DNA of 44,173 bases from Jaapia argillacea MUCL 33604 (lineage: Eukaryota > Basidiomycota > Agaricomycetes > Jaapiales > Jaapiaceae): assembly GCA_000697665.1 (NCBI GenBank), contig KL197792.1:1-44173 (forward strand), given 5' to 3'. The notes under the pieces are model-generated. The model did no database searches, was not told the DNA's origin, and saw nothing but the letters and a program-made list of their open reading frames with translations. Position 1 is the first letter of the stretch, and each line of letters opens with the position of its first letter. This document shows, one piece after another, positions 21,901 to 33,374 of this stretch. Both the position numbers and the translations under genes were made by a program.

Positions 21901-24900
21901 ATCTTTCAACTCTGCGACCCCAGCTGCGAGTGAGAGACGGCTCTCCTGCCGAATCACTGTTGTGAGACCCATGCTGACACGGTCGGCAATGTCGATGCCC
22001 AGTCTCACAGTATCGATCGAGGAGCCACCGTTAGATGCGCCTGCGGGTACTTGAATACCGAATCTGGGGTTTTTCCCCATCTTGAGGGACAGTTCGTCAT
22101 CGTATCCAAAAACCAATTGCCACTGGGCGGATGCGAACATGGAGCGGAACACGCATTCTTCTGGAATGCCTTCTGGCATGCGACGATCTTGAGCATAGAG
22201 CCGTGATGCGACATGCCCTCCATGCCCACTTTGGAGATGGAATTGGCTTGTAGTGATGCAAGTCGGATGGAGGACAAAGCCGTTGGTATTGCTATGGAAA
22301 TCGTTAATGTGGCGTTGTTCTCGAGGCCTGATCTCCACACCAAAGTGGTCCAACGTTTTGCGAGCCATGAAATCGGACAGATCCTGAGGGAAAAATGGAC
22401 GGTGACGACCAGGGAAGAGGTAGTTCCGAGCTCGTCGTCCAGCCGTTTCATCCACCAGCGCGGTCGTAAGACAAGCGACTGCTTCTCGGGAATACGCTAG
22501 GAGAGTAACGAAAAGATTGCCAATCTTGATCGAAGGAGTCCTTGCGACCACGTTGTCCCTACCAGTGAGACCCGATGCCTTGAAGTATGTGCCGATGAGC
22601 GTAAAAACTTGATTGTAGATGTGCACATTCCGAACGCTTCCGCCGGAAACATTGCGAAGGAGATGACTGCAGAGCTCTTCCAGTCGGGCGTTGTGACCTT
22701 GTGTGTATAAAGTCGCAAGGGTGATGTGCAGTAGGCACTCGTCGTGTATGTCTAACCACGCGAAGCAAGAGGAAGGTTTTAGGATAATGTTGCCTTGTGA
22801 GTCGGTATACGAAAACCGACGAGAAAGGATGGGGTCCTCGAGCATGAGGGTCAAGACTTTGTCTTTGACAGCGAGGAAAGGATTATGAGGGTCGTCGAGG
22901 AAGCAATACCCGACGTCGCGGCATGGCATTGTCTCGTGGATGATCTGAGTTCGCCAGTTCATCATTTCGTCGTCAAATCTACCAAAGAGCACCCCTTGCG
23001 ACAGTAAATGGTAAGCGGATTCGTAGAGATTGTCGGCGAATGACTTGTATTTCGCCTTGGTCAATACATGGCCTTTGAACAATAAATTGTCCCCAGAAAA
23101 GTCCATAGCAGTAAACATAGGGAAACCTTCTTCCGTGGAGCCCAGAGCTTTGAACATGTGCTGGAGGGTCAGAAGGTTCGCAGCAGGCATGAGATAGTTT
23201 TCCCGTATGGGGCTGGTATATTGGGGAATGAGTCTATACCAGATTTGTCAATACGCGAGGGAGAAAGAACTGCGTAACCGTGACTCACTGGAGAATCGGT
23301 TGACCGGTTCTGATAGAGTGTTGGATGGCTCTTTCGAGCAAAACGTGGTGAAAATAGAAAATGAGGGCAGAAATGATCTGCGTGATTTGGGATGCTGGAA
23401 TCCACAATTTGTTTCGGCGCATGCTTGCCAAAACAAGAAAACGATAGATTGGGGTATAGTATTTGTTGTTGGGATCGGCGGTGGTGTGGGTGACCAATGC
23501 ATATATGAGGTCGTCGATGGCTTGGTGAATCCGCGTGACTTCCCTAGAATCCTCTTCTGCATCTGTTCTGCGGATACGAAAGCGAGTGCGAGTAGAGGAG
23601 GAAGTGAAAACCTCAGCGTCCTCCGGCGGTTCTTGATCATCTTCATCTTCTGCGTCGTCATCATTGACATGGGCTGGTCTCTGGTCATGGCCAGGTCCGT
23701 CATCTGACAAATCGAGGGGCGAGGGACGAGGAGGTGCTAGATCCGGTGGCTCCCCTCGAGCAGCGTTGCCGTCAGTAACAGACTGAGACCGAAGGGTTAG
23801 AAGATGGGCGAGACGAGTGGCGGGAGTCTTGAGGACGGGTGGTAGAGTTACGTTGTACGTGGATCCTTCGATGGATTCCTCGGTTAGCCGGATTACAAAA
23901 GCAAGGAGTTTGGATTGTATGTGGGAGTATTTTTGAATCGTGGGGACGGTGAGAGGAGGGAGGCCTCGGTTGTTGAGCATACTGTAAATTCCAGGAGGAT
24001 CAATGTGTATTTTAAATCGAGTATAGGCCAAGCGGTACGCACATATTGCTAGAGCAGACGAAAAGTACGGGAAAATGTGAAGAGATTGGTAAATACTTGT
24101 GGAACACGTAGGAGCAAGGACTTACTCTTGGAGGGTGGTAAATTCACGGGTGACTCGGAAGACGACATCATTGTGGCTTTTTTGCAGGCCGTGGAGGTAT
24201 TCACAGGTGAGGGTGGTCAAGTCGGCGAATTTGTCTTCTACAGGGGGTTCGACCATGGAAAGGAGACCGGACCAGGAGTGTTTCTCAACATGTGAGAGCC
24301 ACCCTTCGCGAGAAATGAATTGACAAAGTTCTCGATAGTTTTCTGGAATTACGATCTCGTCTGATGGGGCATCGATGGCGGGGAGAGAAGCTTTGAACTT
24401 GAAAAACGCTCCGGATGATGGGGAAGAGGGGTTGAGAGGGGGGAGGGTAACAGGAAATATATGGACGCGGTTTCCGTGGTAAAAGGTTTGGCCGTGAGAT
24501 AGTGTCGGTTGTAGGGATGTCAAACCCATTCGTTGAGTGAAGGGAACGGGGGTACATTTATGACATCGATAAGAGGATTTATTGGTGTATCCTCGGTGAC
24601 AGGAGGGACAGAAATGCACTAGTGATGTTGGTTGCCCAAGGACGGGTATCCCTGGTATTGCTGACACAGATTCCATTGGTTGAGAGGGTCCTTGTGCGAG
24701 AAGAGGATAGGCGGTCAAGAGGTAGGCATTAAAATCTTCTTTTATGTGTCGTAACGCATGCTGGGTTCGAGCGTGCTTGGCGGCGGTGGTGGGATTGATG
24801 CAGGTCTGGAGAATGTGTTCCTCATAGCAGCTGAGGCAGACGAGGACTCTGAATGCTGTATTAACCACCAATCCAGCGCTATTGAGGCGAAGATCATCGG

Positions 24901-25526
24901 TGACGGTGTTTTGGTCCGGGTGAAAGGGAGGGAACCCTGATTCGAGTGAGTATAACGTTGTAATAAATGTGACATTGCACTTACTGGTATCGAGGGGATC
25001 TATGTCTACTTGCGCGGACCTCTCGGCCGTCTCTGATTGTTCCTGTTGTTCAGAAGGCTCGTCCTCTTCTTGTTCGTCCAAGTGTTCCTCAGAATCGATG
25101 CAGGGATTCGTGATAGTTTTCACGACGGGTTGATCGGGCAGAAGATCTGGAGGGGGTGGTAAAGTGGCGGCTTTGAGGCAAGCCTTTGCATGGGCCTGAA
25201 ACAAAGAGTAAATAGGGTGAAAGGAGTGAGGGAGATAGGGAACGGCTTACGGTGAACGCAGAGGCATTTTCATACTTTCTATCAGGGCAGTAGAGACATG
25301 TGAAGGTGCCATCGACACGTTCTACGGATAGGGAGACCGATGCCCCGCCACTAAAACGGTATTTGGCAGATGCTGATTGTTGGTGGCGGGTGCGTTTGTG
25401 AGTGGCGATGTTGCCTTTTATGGGCTCATGGCAGTCAGGACATTGTTGGGGCGCGGGCTGGGCTGAAACTGAAGGATGATGGTCTGGCGGTGTCGGGGTA
25501 GTTGGTGCGGCCAGTGTTTGTGACAT
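18923..25526 (-). CDS. OrsD-like zinc-finger / RecQ-like DEAH helicase
   Basis: Coding exons at 25251-25526, 24985-25195, 24126-24936, 24043-24048 (6-nt candidate), 23289-23981, 21684-23233, 20442-21629, 19281-20377 and 18923-19231 total 6141 nt, 2046 aa, all in frame. The N-terminus has CPDCHEPIKGNIATHKRTRH and CLYC-x-AFTAHAKAC zinc motifs. Exon 3 holds CLSCYEEHILQ...HARTQH and CPSCHRGY, resembling the fungal OrsD (DUF3505) domain. The helicase follows: Walker A APTGSGKT (1180-1187), DEAH (1274-1277), TAT (1306-1308), STSVLDCGVD and QQGGRGGRDG (1448-1457), with a RecQ-type Cys cluster ending CDNC. A Ser/Arg-rich linker leads to a C-terminal zinc ribbon (CALC...CWKC). Relatives include multicopy, often subtelomeric fungal helicases. 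It should be an ATP-dependent 3'-5' helicase acting in the nucleus. Confidence 0.85.
24043..24048 (-). other. Candidate 6-nt micro-exon
   Basis: CAATAT on the minus strand, between a TCTAG acceptor and a GTGCGT donor. It splits an otherwise outsized 144-nt intron into 77 and 61 nt, which fits this gene's other introns (48-64 nt), and it keeps the frame (adds Asn-Ile). Skipping it also keeps the frame. Confidence 0.35.
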
Positions 25527-25750
25527 TATGATATTCTTTGGAAAAAATGACTATGCGAGTAGGGTGTGGTTGACGATATGTGGCTGGCTGTAAAGGTGTT
25601 GTGGAGGTTGTCCCGTGAGCCCGAGGTGACGGTACAGAGAGTGTTGAATGGGGGCGTAGGTTCACAACACGGGTTAGTGGGGACTAAGTGATAGAACGCC
25701 ACTAATCTCGGTGAAGGATACCGTCGAGGGGTAGAGGATGGCGAGGAAAC

Positions 25751-26565
25751 CCTGCAAGATGATGGTGTATCAGCAAATGAGGATGTTGAAGCAAAAGCAG
25801 GAGTGAATGCTTACCAGAGATCGGGGGCGAGAGAAAGAGAAGCAAAGACCGAATGAGCAAGGGTTAGAGGAGGAGCTGTCGATGAAAAGACAAACGATAG
25901 CGAATGGTCAGTGTTGATCGGGAGGACTCGAAGAGAGAGACGAGCGAGTTACCAGGTGAGCGGTAAAGGAGAGATACTACAAGTTGAAGGCGTATCAGCA
26001 AACGAGACTGTTGAATCAAAAGAAAGAGTGAATACTTACTAGAGATTGATATGGAGAGAAAGAAGGAGAGAGAGAGCGAGTGTTAGGGAAGGGACTATCA
26101 ATGAAGAGATAGACAATGGAATATGATCAGTGTCGATCGGGAGGACTAGAGGTAAGGGAAGGTAACTTACCAGGTCAGCGATGTTGGTAAGAGAAATCCT
26201 ACAAGGTGACGACGTATCAGCAAACGAGGATGTTAAAGCGAAAGCAAGGGTGATTGCTTACCAGAGATTGAGAGCAAAGTCGAGAGAAAGAAGATCCGAA
26301 AGAGTGAGAGTAAGAGCGATGCTGTTGATAGAGGGAGGGTATGGTCAGTGTCGATCGGGAGGACTAGAGGTAAGGGAAGGTAACTTGCCAGGTCAGCGAT
26401 ATTAGTAAGAGAAATCCTACAAGGTGACGACGTATCAGCAAACGAGGATGATAAAGAAAAAGTAAGGGTGATTGCTTACCAGGGATTGAGAGCGAGAGCG
26501 AGAGCGAGGGAGGGGGAGGAGCAGAGCGTTAATGAGAGTGTGGAAGAGTGGATGATGGGGGGATG
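25751..26565 (-). repeat. Tandem intron-bearing leader array of the helicase gene
   Basis: Units begin GTATCAGC at 25767, 25992, 26214 and 26432, spacings 225, 222 and 218. On the minus strand each unit holds a short exon (24-28 nt), an intron (67-77 nt), a longer exon (55-61 nt) and a second intron of exactly 63 nt with a CTGATAC branch-like site. Introns: 26417-26479, 26322-26388, 26199-26261, 26095-26170, 25977-26039, 25876-25952 and 25752-25814. One donor is GC (GCAAGT at 26388). The last acceptor leads to the exon containing the ATG at 25526. The right end of 26565 is the approximate transcript start expected from the TATA box. Confidence 0.75.
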
Positions 26566-26589
26566 GGGAAAGTTATTCACGATGGTCCA

Positions 26590-26599
26590 AGACTTTATA
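26590..26599 (-). promoter_or_regulatory. TATA box of the helicase transcript
   Basis: TATAAAGTCT on the minus strand, about 110 nt before the first leader donor at 26479. It matches the elements in front of the oxygenase-like genes. Confidence 0.55.
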
Positions 26600-26990
26600 T
26601 TCGGGGATGTGAAGGGCGAGGCCTAGGTGAAGGTACGCGAAGTGGGACCTGTGAAAACAAAGCGTGAAGGGTAACCATTAAAGAAGCGGGGAAATCACTG
26701 ATCAGCGTCGACGAGAAGATCGGGACTTGGTGTTTCGGGTATTTGATGGGATGGATCTTGTTCGCTTGCACAATAATAATGATTCTAGTCTACAAGATGT
26801 ACAGTAAATTTACAAGGACGATCTGTCGACCAATGCGTATATTAACGTTCAGAAATGCGACGAGTCAGTGGTCTAAGTGGTGCGTGTAAATGAAGAGTGA
26901 TAAATGATACAATAAAAAAAATCCATGCAATATCATCAAGCGTTGCCCCAACCAACCTCCGATGAGCGATAGCAACCCTCCCCAACGATA
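26600..26990. other. Intergenic, AT-richer
   Basis: Upstream of the helicase promoter and downstream of the 717-aa gene. An AATAAAAA-like run near 26910 may relate to 3' processing. No gene seen. Confidence 0.4.
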
Positions 26991-29254
26991 CTATGCAGAC
27001 AATTTAGGCCAGGTGACTAGGGTGAAGCAAGTGCCATCAAAGACATGGGGGAAGGTGGGAACTCGACGAAGCGTTTCGAAAACAGAATTGTAGTAGAAGC
27101 GAAGGAACTCCTGCTCCCGAGAGCTGAAGAGTTCTTGGTCGAGTCCAGGTTGATCGAACTTGAATCCTTCCAAGACGGTGGGGTAGCCGGGCCAACATTG
27201 AACGGCGAGGGCAAATTTTTGGAGGGACGCCTGTGACGTGTCGCTGTCAAGGAGGTTGGGGCAACCGTCCCACATCCAAAAAAATCTGAAGAAGTTGGGA
27301 GTGGGTTGGTGGATGCGATCCCTGGCACCGGCCAACTTGAGATCGGTTTCTTCAAACTCGGCCTGCATGTTGAGGAGGATGAGGTCGTAGATGACGTGGG
27401 ACTGGAGCTTCGGACTGCTGTTGAAAACGTCGAATGTTATCGTCTGTCCAGTCTCGGAGAGTTTTGGGTGAATGTCGCGATCGAGAGGGCGGACAACGCC
27501 ATTAAGGACGCTGCCATCATCATGAACCCAAAACTTGCTGTCGACATCGAGGTCTTGGTGCGCCTGAGAACGAAAGAATCCTTGAGAAAGGATGTATTCC
27601 CATTGTCGGGGATCATGGGAGACAGCCTCGAGACTTTCACCTCTGAAGCGTATCCGATTGACAGTGGGGTGACGAAGGATGAACCATGTATAAAGCATAG
27701 TCATGCTTTTGGTTGCGGACCGGGATGCAACGAGGATAGGAAGGGGGAAGGGCGTCTTTGGAGGGGGTGCCGTGCCATATAACATTGCGAGGCGACCGAC
27801 GAAACAGTGGTCGCGCCATGCACTGTGCCAGACCGGATGTTCTTGACCATACCATTCCAGTCGGTTTTGACGAATGAACTCGTGCGCTGTTTCCATCGCT
27901 CGCGGAAACCCAGGTTGGGGCTTCTTGTCCTTTTTCCTGGGGGGTGGCCCACGGTGGTGTTGTAGGACGGCGGAGCTAAGGGGTATCATGGCTTGGGCGG
28001 AGATGAGTAAGGATTCGACGATTCTGGAATAAGAATACTTACGATGGCGATGGTCTAGCTTACGAACGCAGAGGATTCACCTTTCGAGGGCGGCAGATTG
28101 ATGGGGAGTGAGGATGGGAGGCCAAGGTCTCCCCTTCTCCTCTGCACGTTCCCTGAACAGGGAATCAACCCAATTTTCATCTCGATCGGCAACATGGTGA
28201 GGAAAGAGAGGGGCTGGAGACATAGCGAGTCAGTAATGGATTTGAGTGAAAAAAGAATACACGCACATGCGTTCAGATCGGCAGTGACGGCTCTGCAGAG
28301 GGATACATACGCAGGCTTGGGGTTGTACGGAACGTAGGGAGTAGACGTCACTGTTCTGGCGATTCTTTCAAACTCGCGAGGATTCTCCACCGACGGGGGG
28401 TACCATGCGGGCGGCACCCCATGAAAACTTTTCTCCCTTGTCCAATCTGGCTGTGCATCGAACTTGGATATGACATCCGAATAGTCGTCGGGAGTTACGA
28501 GTGCACCCTGTTTGGCACTCGACAAGTTTGATCGCTGGCTAGCGGGGAGACGCATGAAAACTGGGATACCCCAATGGGAGAAATTATGGAATGTGCGACA
28601 GTCGTCGACGATGACACCACGGAGGGGGGTTTTGGTGGCTATTTTTTGTCCTTGTCCCATCCGGGCTATTTCTTGTCGCCATCGATGATAGGCTTGTAGT
28701 TCAAGCACGAACCGCTGGAAAGCGGCGAGGACGAGTTGCAGGTGGTAGAACAACCGGGGTTGGTACTTGATGAAGAGCCAGCAAAGCTTCATATTCAAGT
28801 AAGCGGGGAGTGGGGGTTTGACGGACTGGAGAATGCGGTGGACGTTGGGGTCGGAACTTGACGGGGGTCCTTCACGACAGTCTTCGAAAGTAGCGAGGGT
28901 GGACAGATAGACCTCCTCGATGTTCGATTGTGTTTGGAGGTTGACAATACATATTGTCTCGTCCCTCTGAGCTTGGACGGTGTGGTGAGTATGTAAGGTG
29001 AGGAAAGGAGGGCGATTGCGGAGGTCGGGATGGGGCGGTGTTTCGATGAAAGCAAGGTAAGGAGAATATGGGTCAAAGGGCATGGGGGTACTTGTGTATT
29101 CGTGAGGGCCCCAGTAGCCATCTGCGCGAGGTCGACTTGCTCGGAAGTCGACAGGAATATGCGGTACATTCTGGACGCCGGAAGCTATCATACAGTCACC
29201 GCCGGGTAAGTCTGCCCAGACTGTGGAGGCTTCGATCGCTTTGTCGAATGACAT
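26991..29254 (-). CDS. Orphan 717-aa protein
   Basis: Three exons, 28267-29254, 28081-28213 and 26991-28023, with introns of 53 and 57 nt; all phases close. The first exon has TPLRGVIVDDCRTFHNFSHWGIPVF, reminiscent of an uncharacterised family expanded in Agaricomycetes in which a similar G-x-P-V-W/F block recurs. The last exon has RAMETAHEFIRQNRLEWYG and a W/F-rich C-terminus (FFRFFWMWDGCPN). No catalytic motif is evident. In-frame codons within both introns would give stops, supporting splicing. It is upstream of the helicase and on the same strand. The function is unknown. Confidence 0.7.
28147..28165. repeat. TTCCC/GGGAA palindrome, copy 4 (coding)
   Basis: GTTCCCTG-AA-CAGGGAATC, within exon 2 of the 717-aa gene (codes DSLFRE). 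Member of the seven-site set. Confidence 0.35.
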
Positions 29255-29840
29255 GGTGGAACAGTGTTGCGCTAGGATTCTTTCATCAGCCGGGGTGTTG
29301 AGATGGAGGGATGTTCACAACGTACCAAATGGTGGGTATATGCGTTGAAATACAACACAAAAGGGGAATTGACGTTGAGTTTGGGTATCTAATGTAGGGT
29401 AGGATGCGTTGGGCGTGATGAATTTGAGTGTATGCTCAAGTAGAAGGTTGACTTACATGATTGAAGTGCCGTTTGTGATTGGACGAAAACCTTTGATCCA
29501 GCGACTTCGGAATCACAGAAGCGTCCTAAACTTGCGAAAACCTCGGTTTCAAGCGTGGTTCTTCGTAAAGTACGAGGATTCGCTGCGCCAGACGGGTGGA
29601 CTTTGAAGTTGTGACGGGGACCTTGGTTCTACAACGAAACCTTTTGGAACGATGGATGGTCTTGATTCGATAGAAAGTCTGCAAACCAGTCGTGTCCTGA
29701 CAGCGTGACTGCCTGAACAACGTCCTGGAGAACAGTACTTGTGGGGTTTGGCGTTCTGCGCGGCGACGGGACCTGTAAAGATATCCATTGTGATCAGCGA
29801 CAAGTGAGATGAAGTGATACTTACTTGAGATCCGAGAGTT
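29255..29840. other. Spacer with a recurrent 55-nt motif
   Basis: 29693-29747 matches 40091-40146 (shared CCTGAC/CTGAAC and CAGTACTTG blocks). On the minus strand a spliced reading frame can be traced (LKTLGSQ joined to PRRTPNPTSTVLQDVVQ, stop near 29626), but I cannot tell coding from conserved RNA. The rest is promoter-like. Confidence 0.3.
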
Positions 29841-30026
29841 TTAAGCAAGCCTATCCTCCCTTTTGCACAGGTTACAAGCGCCGGCGATTTTGAATGAGTT
29901 ATGGTAGAAGCAGCGGTGATCGTGGTGGTCGCAGCGTCTGCAAATCACAGGAGATGTGATGAACGGCCGGAACAGCGACCGAGGGATAGAAAGCAGTAGT
30001 TCCAGGCGATTTGAGGGTGAAAGCAA
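29841..30026 (-). CDS. Small putative zinc-binding exon
   Basis: An open frame ending at the TAA at 29841 contains CRRCDHHDHRCFYH, then ACNLCKRE: paired C-x2-C motifs around a His-rich core, as in small zinc-binding domains. There is no ATG in the exon, so an upstream exon must exist if this is real. I see no further domain. Confidence 0.35.
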   Translation of the reverse strand: MLSPSNRLELLLSIPRSLFRPFITSPVICRRCDHHDHRCFYHNSFKIAGACNLCKREDRLA

Positions 30027-30527
30027 GAGAGAATAAAGAAGAAGCGAGCTAGGAAATACCGGAGACAGGCGATCGTGTTGTGGTTCAAGTCAAAGTGGCG
30101 TAGCTGAACCGGGCTCATTCAAGGTTGCCGGTAAGCACGAGTTACCGACGCGGCGTCCAATATTAAGCTTTAGATTGCCGCACTGACGCAATCAATAAAT
30201 CCATCAAATTTCAAAGTCTCGCGTCTGATTATGAAGTCTGAATACAAGGCTGTTATTGCTATCGCTTGGAAAGTTGCCAGTGGGCGTACGGACTTTGGAG
30301 ACAATGAACTGTAATGACTGTTGGGTAATTTACGACAGAGTCTACAAAACGGAACGAAACCATGCTATGGAAATAGCAAAACTCTACAAGTAGGAGCGAC
30401 AAGGCAGTAACATACGACAGAGTTTACAAAATGAAACGAAACGATCCCATGGAATGGCAAAACTCTACAAGTAGGAGCGACAAGGGAGTAAGAATATGGG
30501 CGAGAAGGATGTGAGAGGAGACGTCGA
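30027..30527. other. Spacer with a CGGTA/TACCG motif and a direct repeat
   Basis: 30125-30148 carries the hairpin motif (6-bp CGGTAA/TTACCG). Nearby, GGCAAAACTCTACAAGTAGG-type sequence is repeated at about 30368 and 30456 (87-nt spacing), each preceded by GACAGAGT. No gene seen. Confidence 0.4.
30125..30148. repeat. CGGTA/TACCG hairpin motif, copy 4
   Basis: CGGTAA-GCACGAG-TTACCG. The stem is one pair longer than in other copies through an A-T pair, and the loop differs. Confidence 0.5.
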
Positions 30528-32415
30528 TTACAACGAACCAATTGCAACAAATTGATCGTGCAACTGATGAGGGAATCGAGGAATCTTGATGTCGTTCTCG
30601 ACAGACTCGAGAAAATCGTAAACGTAGGCTGCGATTGGTGTCCCACCAATGGTCTCTATAATGGAGAGGACAGCTTGATCGATTGCGGGCTGAAGGATGG
30701 ACAACGGGTGGATATCTTCGCCCTCGGGGAGCTCTTCGGTGGCTGGGGGTAGAGTATCCGCGGCAGTGACATAGGCTTGATAGTCCTCAGAACGAGAGTG
30801 AACGGTGAGGTGTTGGAGGTCCCAAGCTGGATCCATCAAAGTGATGGCACCATACTGGGATTGGAGTGGGTTATGTAGCTAAAGAGATACGGACGTGGGT
30901 GAAAGAACTCAACGTTAATGAAGATACTAAAGAACCGGTTGCGGGCGGTTATGAGGTTGGACTGAGTCTTTCTCCAGGATCGGAATTCTTCGTCACCCTG
31001 ATAAAATGCTTTCTCGTCTTCGGGAGTCGACAGGTTTGCGGTGCGTTCAGGAAACAAGATTTTGTATATTTTCAAGTTGTATTGAAACTTCTGCAAGCCG
31101 GAGAACAGCTTCCAGTCCATCACCATGTTGATGGTTTTGACGCGGGTGATAACGGTGGATATGATTCGATTGGCGGTGAAACGTCCTTCGAAAGATTGGA
31201 AGAACTGGGTTAAAAGTCCAGTTGAGATCTAAAGGCCGTGTATGAAGAAGTGGGTGCGACTTGCCTGATCACGCTTGAGGTAGCGTTCCTTGTAGTTACG
31301 CTCACGTGGGAAATCGAGCGCCTCCTTGAGTAGGTTTTCAACATCGACAGGCGCATCTAGTCGTACATCTTCGAACATTTCGGCCTGTGATGCATGAGAT
31401 GGATGTAGATCGCAAGAACTGGAACGCTTACCCATGTTTTGGAATCCGCCCAAGGGAGACCACGAACAGCTCGTATAATGGCAGCCTGCTCTTCTTCTTC
31501 TTGCTTGAGTCCTGATGGCTTGGTGAGCACATCATAAAGTTGGGCGGGAGCCAGAACTGGCTTTCTTAACCAACTATGAAATAGATTGACGAGTTTCTGT
31601 ATACGCTTGTCTTTACGCTTTACGATTAACAATGATAATCAGTTGATCATTGGAAGCGGCAAAGGTGTGGATACTCACCTAGACGGATGATGGCGACGAG
31701 ACATGGGTGTATGCGTGGGGAAAGGATGTGATTTTTGAGTATATGCGCCTGGGGTGAACGGACAATGGTACCTCTTGCTTTTTCTGCTTCCTCGAGGCAT
31801 GGGCGTTCTAATATCGATGAGGGGTGAATACGCTATCGAATGAAGGCGACGATACAAACCTGCGGCTCCTCCTCCTCGGGATCAGGATCACCACCTGCCG
31901 GCCTTCCATCCTGGCTTGGCTCAGGACTTGAACTCTCTCGTGGTTGATTAGAGGGAGATTGCGAATCATGTGTACGTTCGGGTCGAGGCCCTCCCTCTTG
32001 CTGTGAGTCAGCGGCGGAATTACGCTTGCGGCGGGGAAGCTTTGGCTTGATACCACGGGGAACAGCATCGGTGTTCAATTGAGTGATGAGAACCTGAATC
32101 CTAGTTAAACTTTCGACGTCGACATTGTCTGCAGAGCCCACGGCGACGACGGGCAATTCTTTGATGAGGTCGATGGCTTTCTGCAATAGATTTTCCAGTT
32201 GTCGTTCGGGTGCAAGTTCGGTACCGGAAGATTGTGACATGAGTGAAACAAGAAGCTGTTGCACCAAAGCCGATTGCGTTGAAGATTAAACAAATGATTG
32301 ATAAGCGGAAGAAGGAGGGATGATAACTGACCGGACGTCTTGTGCGGATCCCCAATCGGGGAATTGCCGAAGTCTGAGTTGAGAGGATGGGGAACCAAGG
32401 TTTCCTTGCACCCAT
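30528..32415 (-). CDS. Orphan 479-aa protein
   Basis: Exons 32332-32415, 31860-32255, 31772-31807, 31432-31617, 31265-31384, 30914-31204 and 30528-30854 close in frame. The N-terminal third is Ser/Pro/Glu-rich with basic runs (PRRKRN, RKQKKQE) suggesting nuclear location. The C-terminal part is a conserved-looking helical region: KRIQKLVNLFHSWLRKP, RNYKERYLKRDQ, TRVKTINMVMDWK. One intron uses a GC donor (GCAAGT at 31264). Two joins are weak: the 154-nt intron at 31618-31771 with an AAG acceptor, and a GTTGAG donor at 30913. No family recognised. Its start lies only 48 bp from a divergent plus-strand gene. Confidence 0.55.
32347..32365. repeat. TTCCC/GGGAA palindrome, copy 5 (coding)
   Basis: GATCCCC-AAT-CGGGGAATT in exon 1 of the 479-aa gene, 16 nt before its donor. 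Confidence 0.4.
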
Positions 32416-32463
32416 TTTGACGACCTCGAGGCATACAGTTTACGCCTTGCCTCTGCGACGGGT

Positions 32464-33374
32464 ATGAAGGAACTGAAGCCTAAGATCTTGGCTGCTCCTA
32501 CAACATGGGTAGATGCGCTGAGAGAAAGCGCGACTGGTCAGTCTATGCGGTCGAGGTTGAGTGGGGTTGCGGTACGACCCAAAGATCCCTCTGACAGTAG
32601 AAATTCTTCGGTAAGTTGTGTTACTTTGTGTGAATACATGGACTACAACGCTAATCTCATCCAGTAAAGCCAGAGAGGGCTTTATCGGATTGGAGTGTAT
32701 CCGGAGGGAAACCAACCCCTGAGCCCGGTAAAATGGGTTCTAAAGGGATGATGGTGTGAGTGTCACACTCCCAGATGACGGTCATTTAGCTTACTGTTGA
32801 AACCGATAGGGGGGGAGAGGTCGATGAACAGGACGGCCGAGGGTCAGAGATGGAGGTTGATGAATTGGATGACCCAGGTATGTCGTTCAATAGTTGCGTT
32901 TGAGGCGAGACTGCGAGCCGAGGATTTAGTCACTGTGGGAGGTAAGGATAAGGACAAAGGAGGGGAAGAGGAGAAGGAGAACAAAAGGGGCGACAAGGAT
33001 GGGGAGGTGGTAAAGGTAAAGGTAACGAAAGGGAAAAATAAGGCGAAGGATAAGAAAGTGGTAGAAGACCGTCCACTGACCAAGAAAGGGAGAGTTGCAG
33101 AGGGAAGTGTCGGAAAGGAGGGTATGTTCGTCGGCATCATGCTCGAGAAACACATCTGAAAGAGCGGAATTAGAGAAGGGAAAAGAAAAGGCGGTGGAAG
33201 AAGTCAAGAAAGGAACCGTGAGTGATCTGCGTATAACTTGTCCTGAAATTAATGTAAAGGAACATTTTGCAGAAGACGTCGTCCAAGTCTCGATCCCAAA
33301 AGAAGAGAGTGCGGGAGTCTGATGACGACTCGGAGGTCAGCAAAGTGCTCTACCAGATGATGTTTTGGCATTGA
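32464..33374 (+). CDS. Lys/Glu-rich nuclear-type orphan protein
   Basis: Six exons, 32464-32610, 32670-32755, 32810-32877, 32930-33121, 33165-33217 and 33273-33374, give 215 aa. After an acidic segment (EMEVDELDDP) comes a long charged stretch (GGKDKDKGGEEEKENKRGDK, then VTKGKNKAKDKK), then KSRSQKKRVRESDDDSE, a likely nuclear signal and acidic patch. Two acceptors are not YAG (AAAG before 32670, GAG before 33165), so those joins are less sure. The composition suggests a disordered nucleic-acid-binding protein. It is divergent to the 479-aa gene and may share its promoter. Confidence 0.5.

Noticed and set aside
18923-25526. The helicase region as a DNA transposon.
   Set aside because: No transposase, terminal inverted repeats or target-site duplications were found. 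The gene is intact and multi-exon.
32844-33155. Minus-strand hydrophobic ORF opposite the Lys/Glu-rich gene.
   Set aside because: It is the complement of Lys/Glu codons (Phe/Leu/Ser-rich) and has no splice support.
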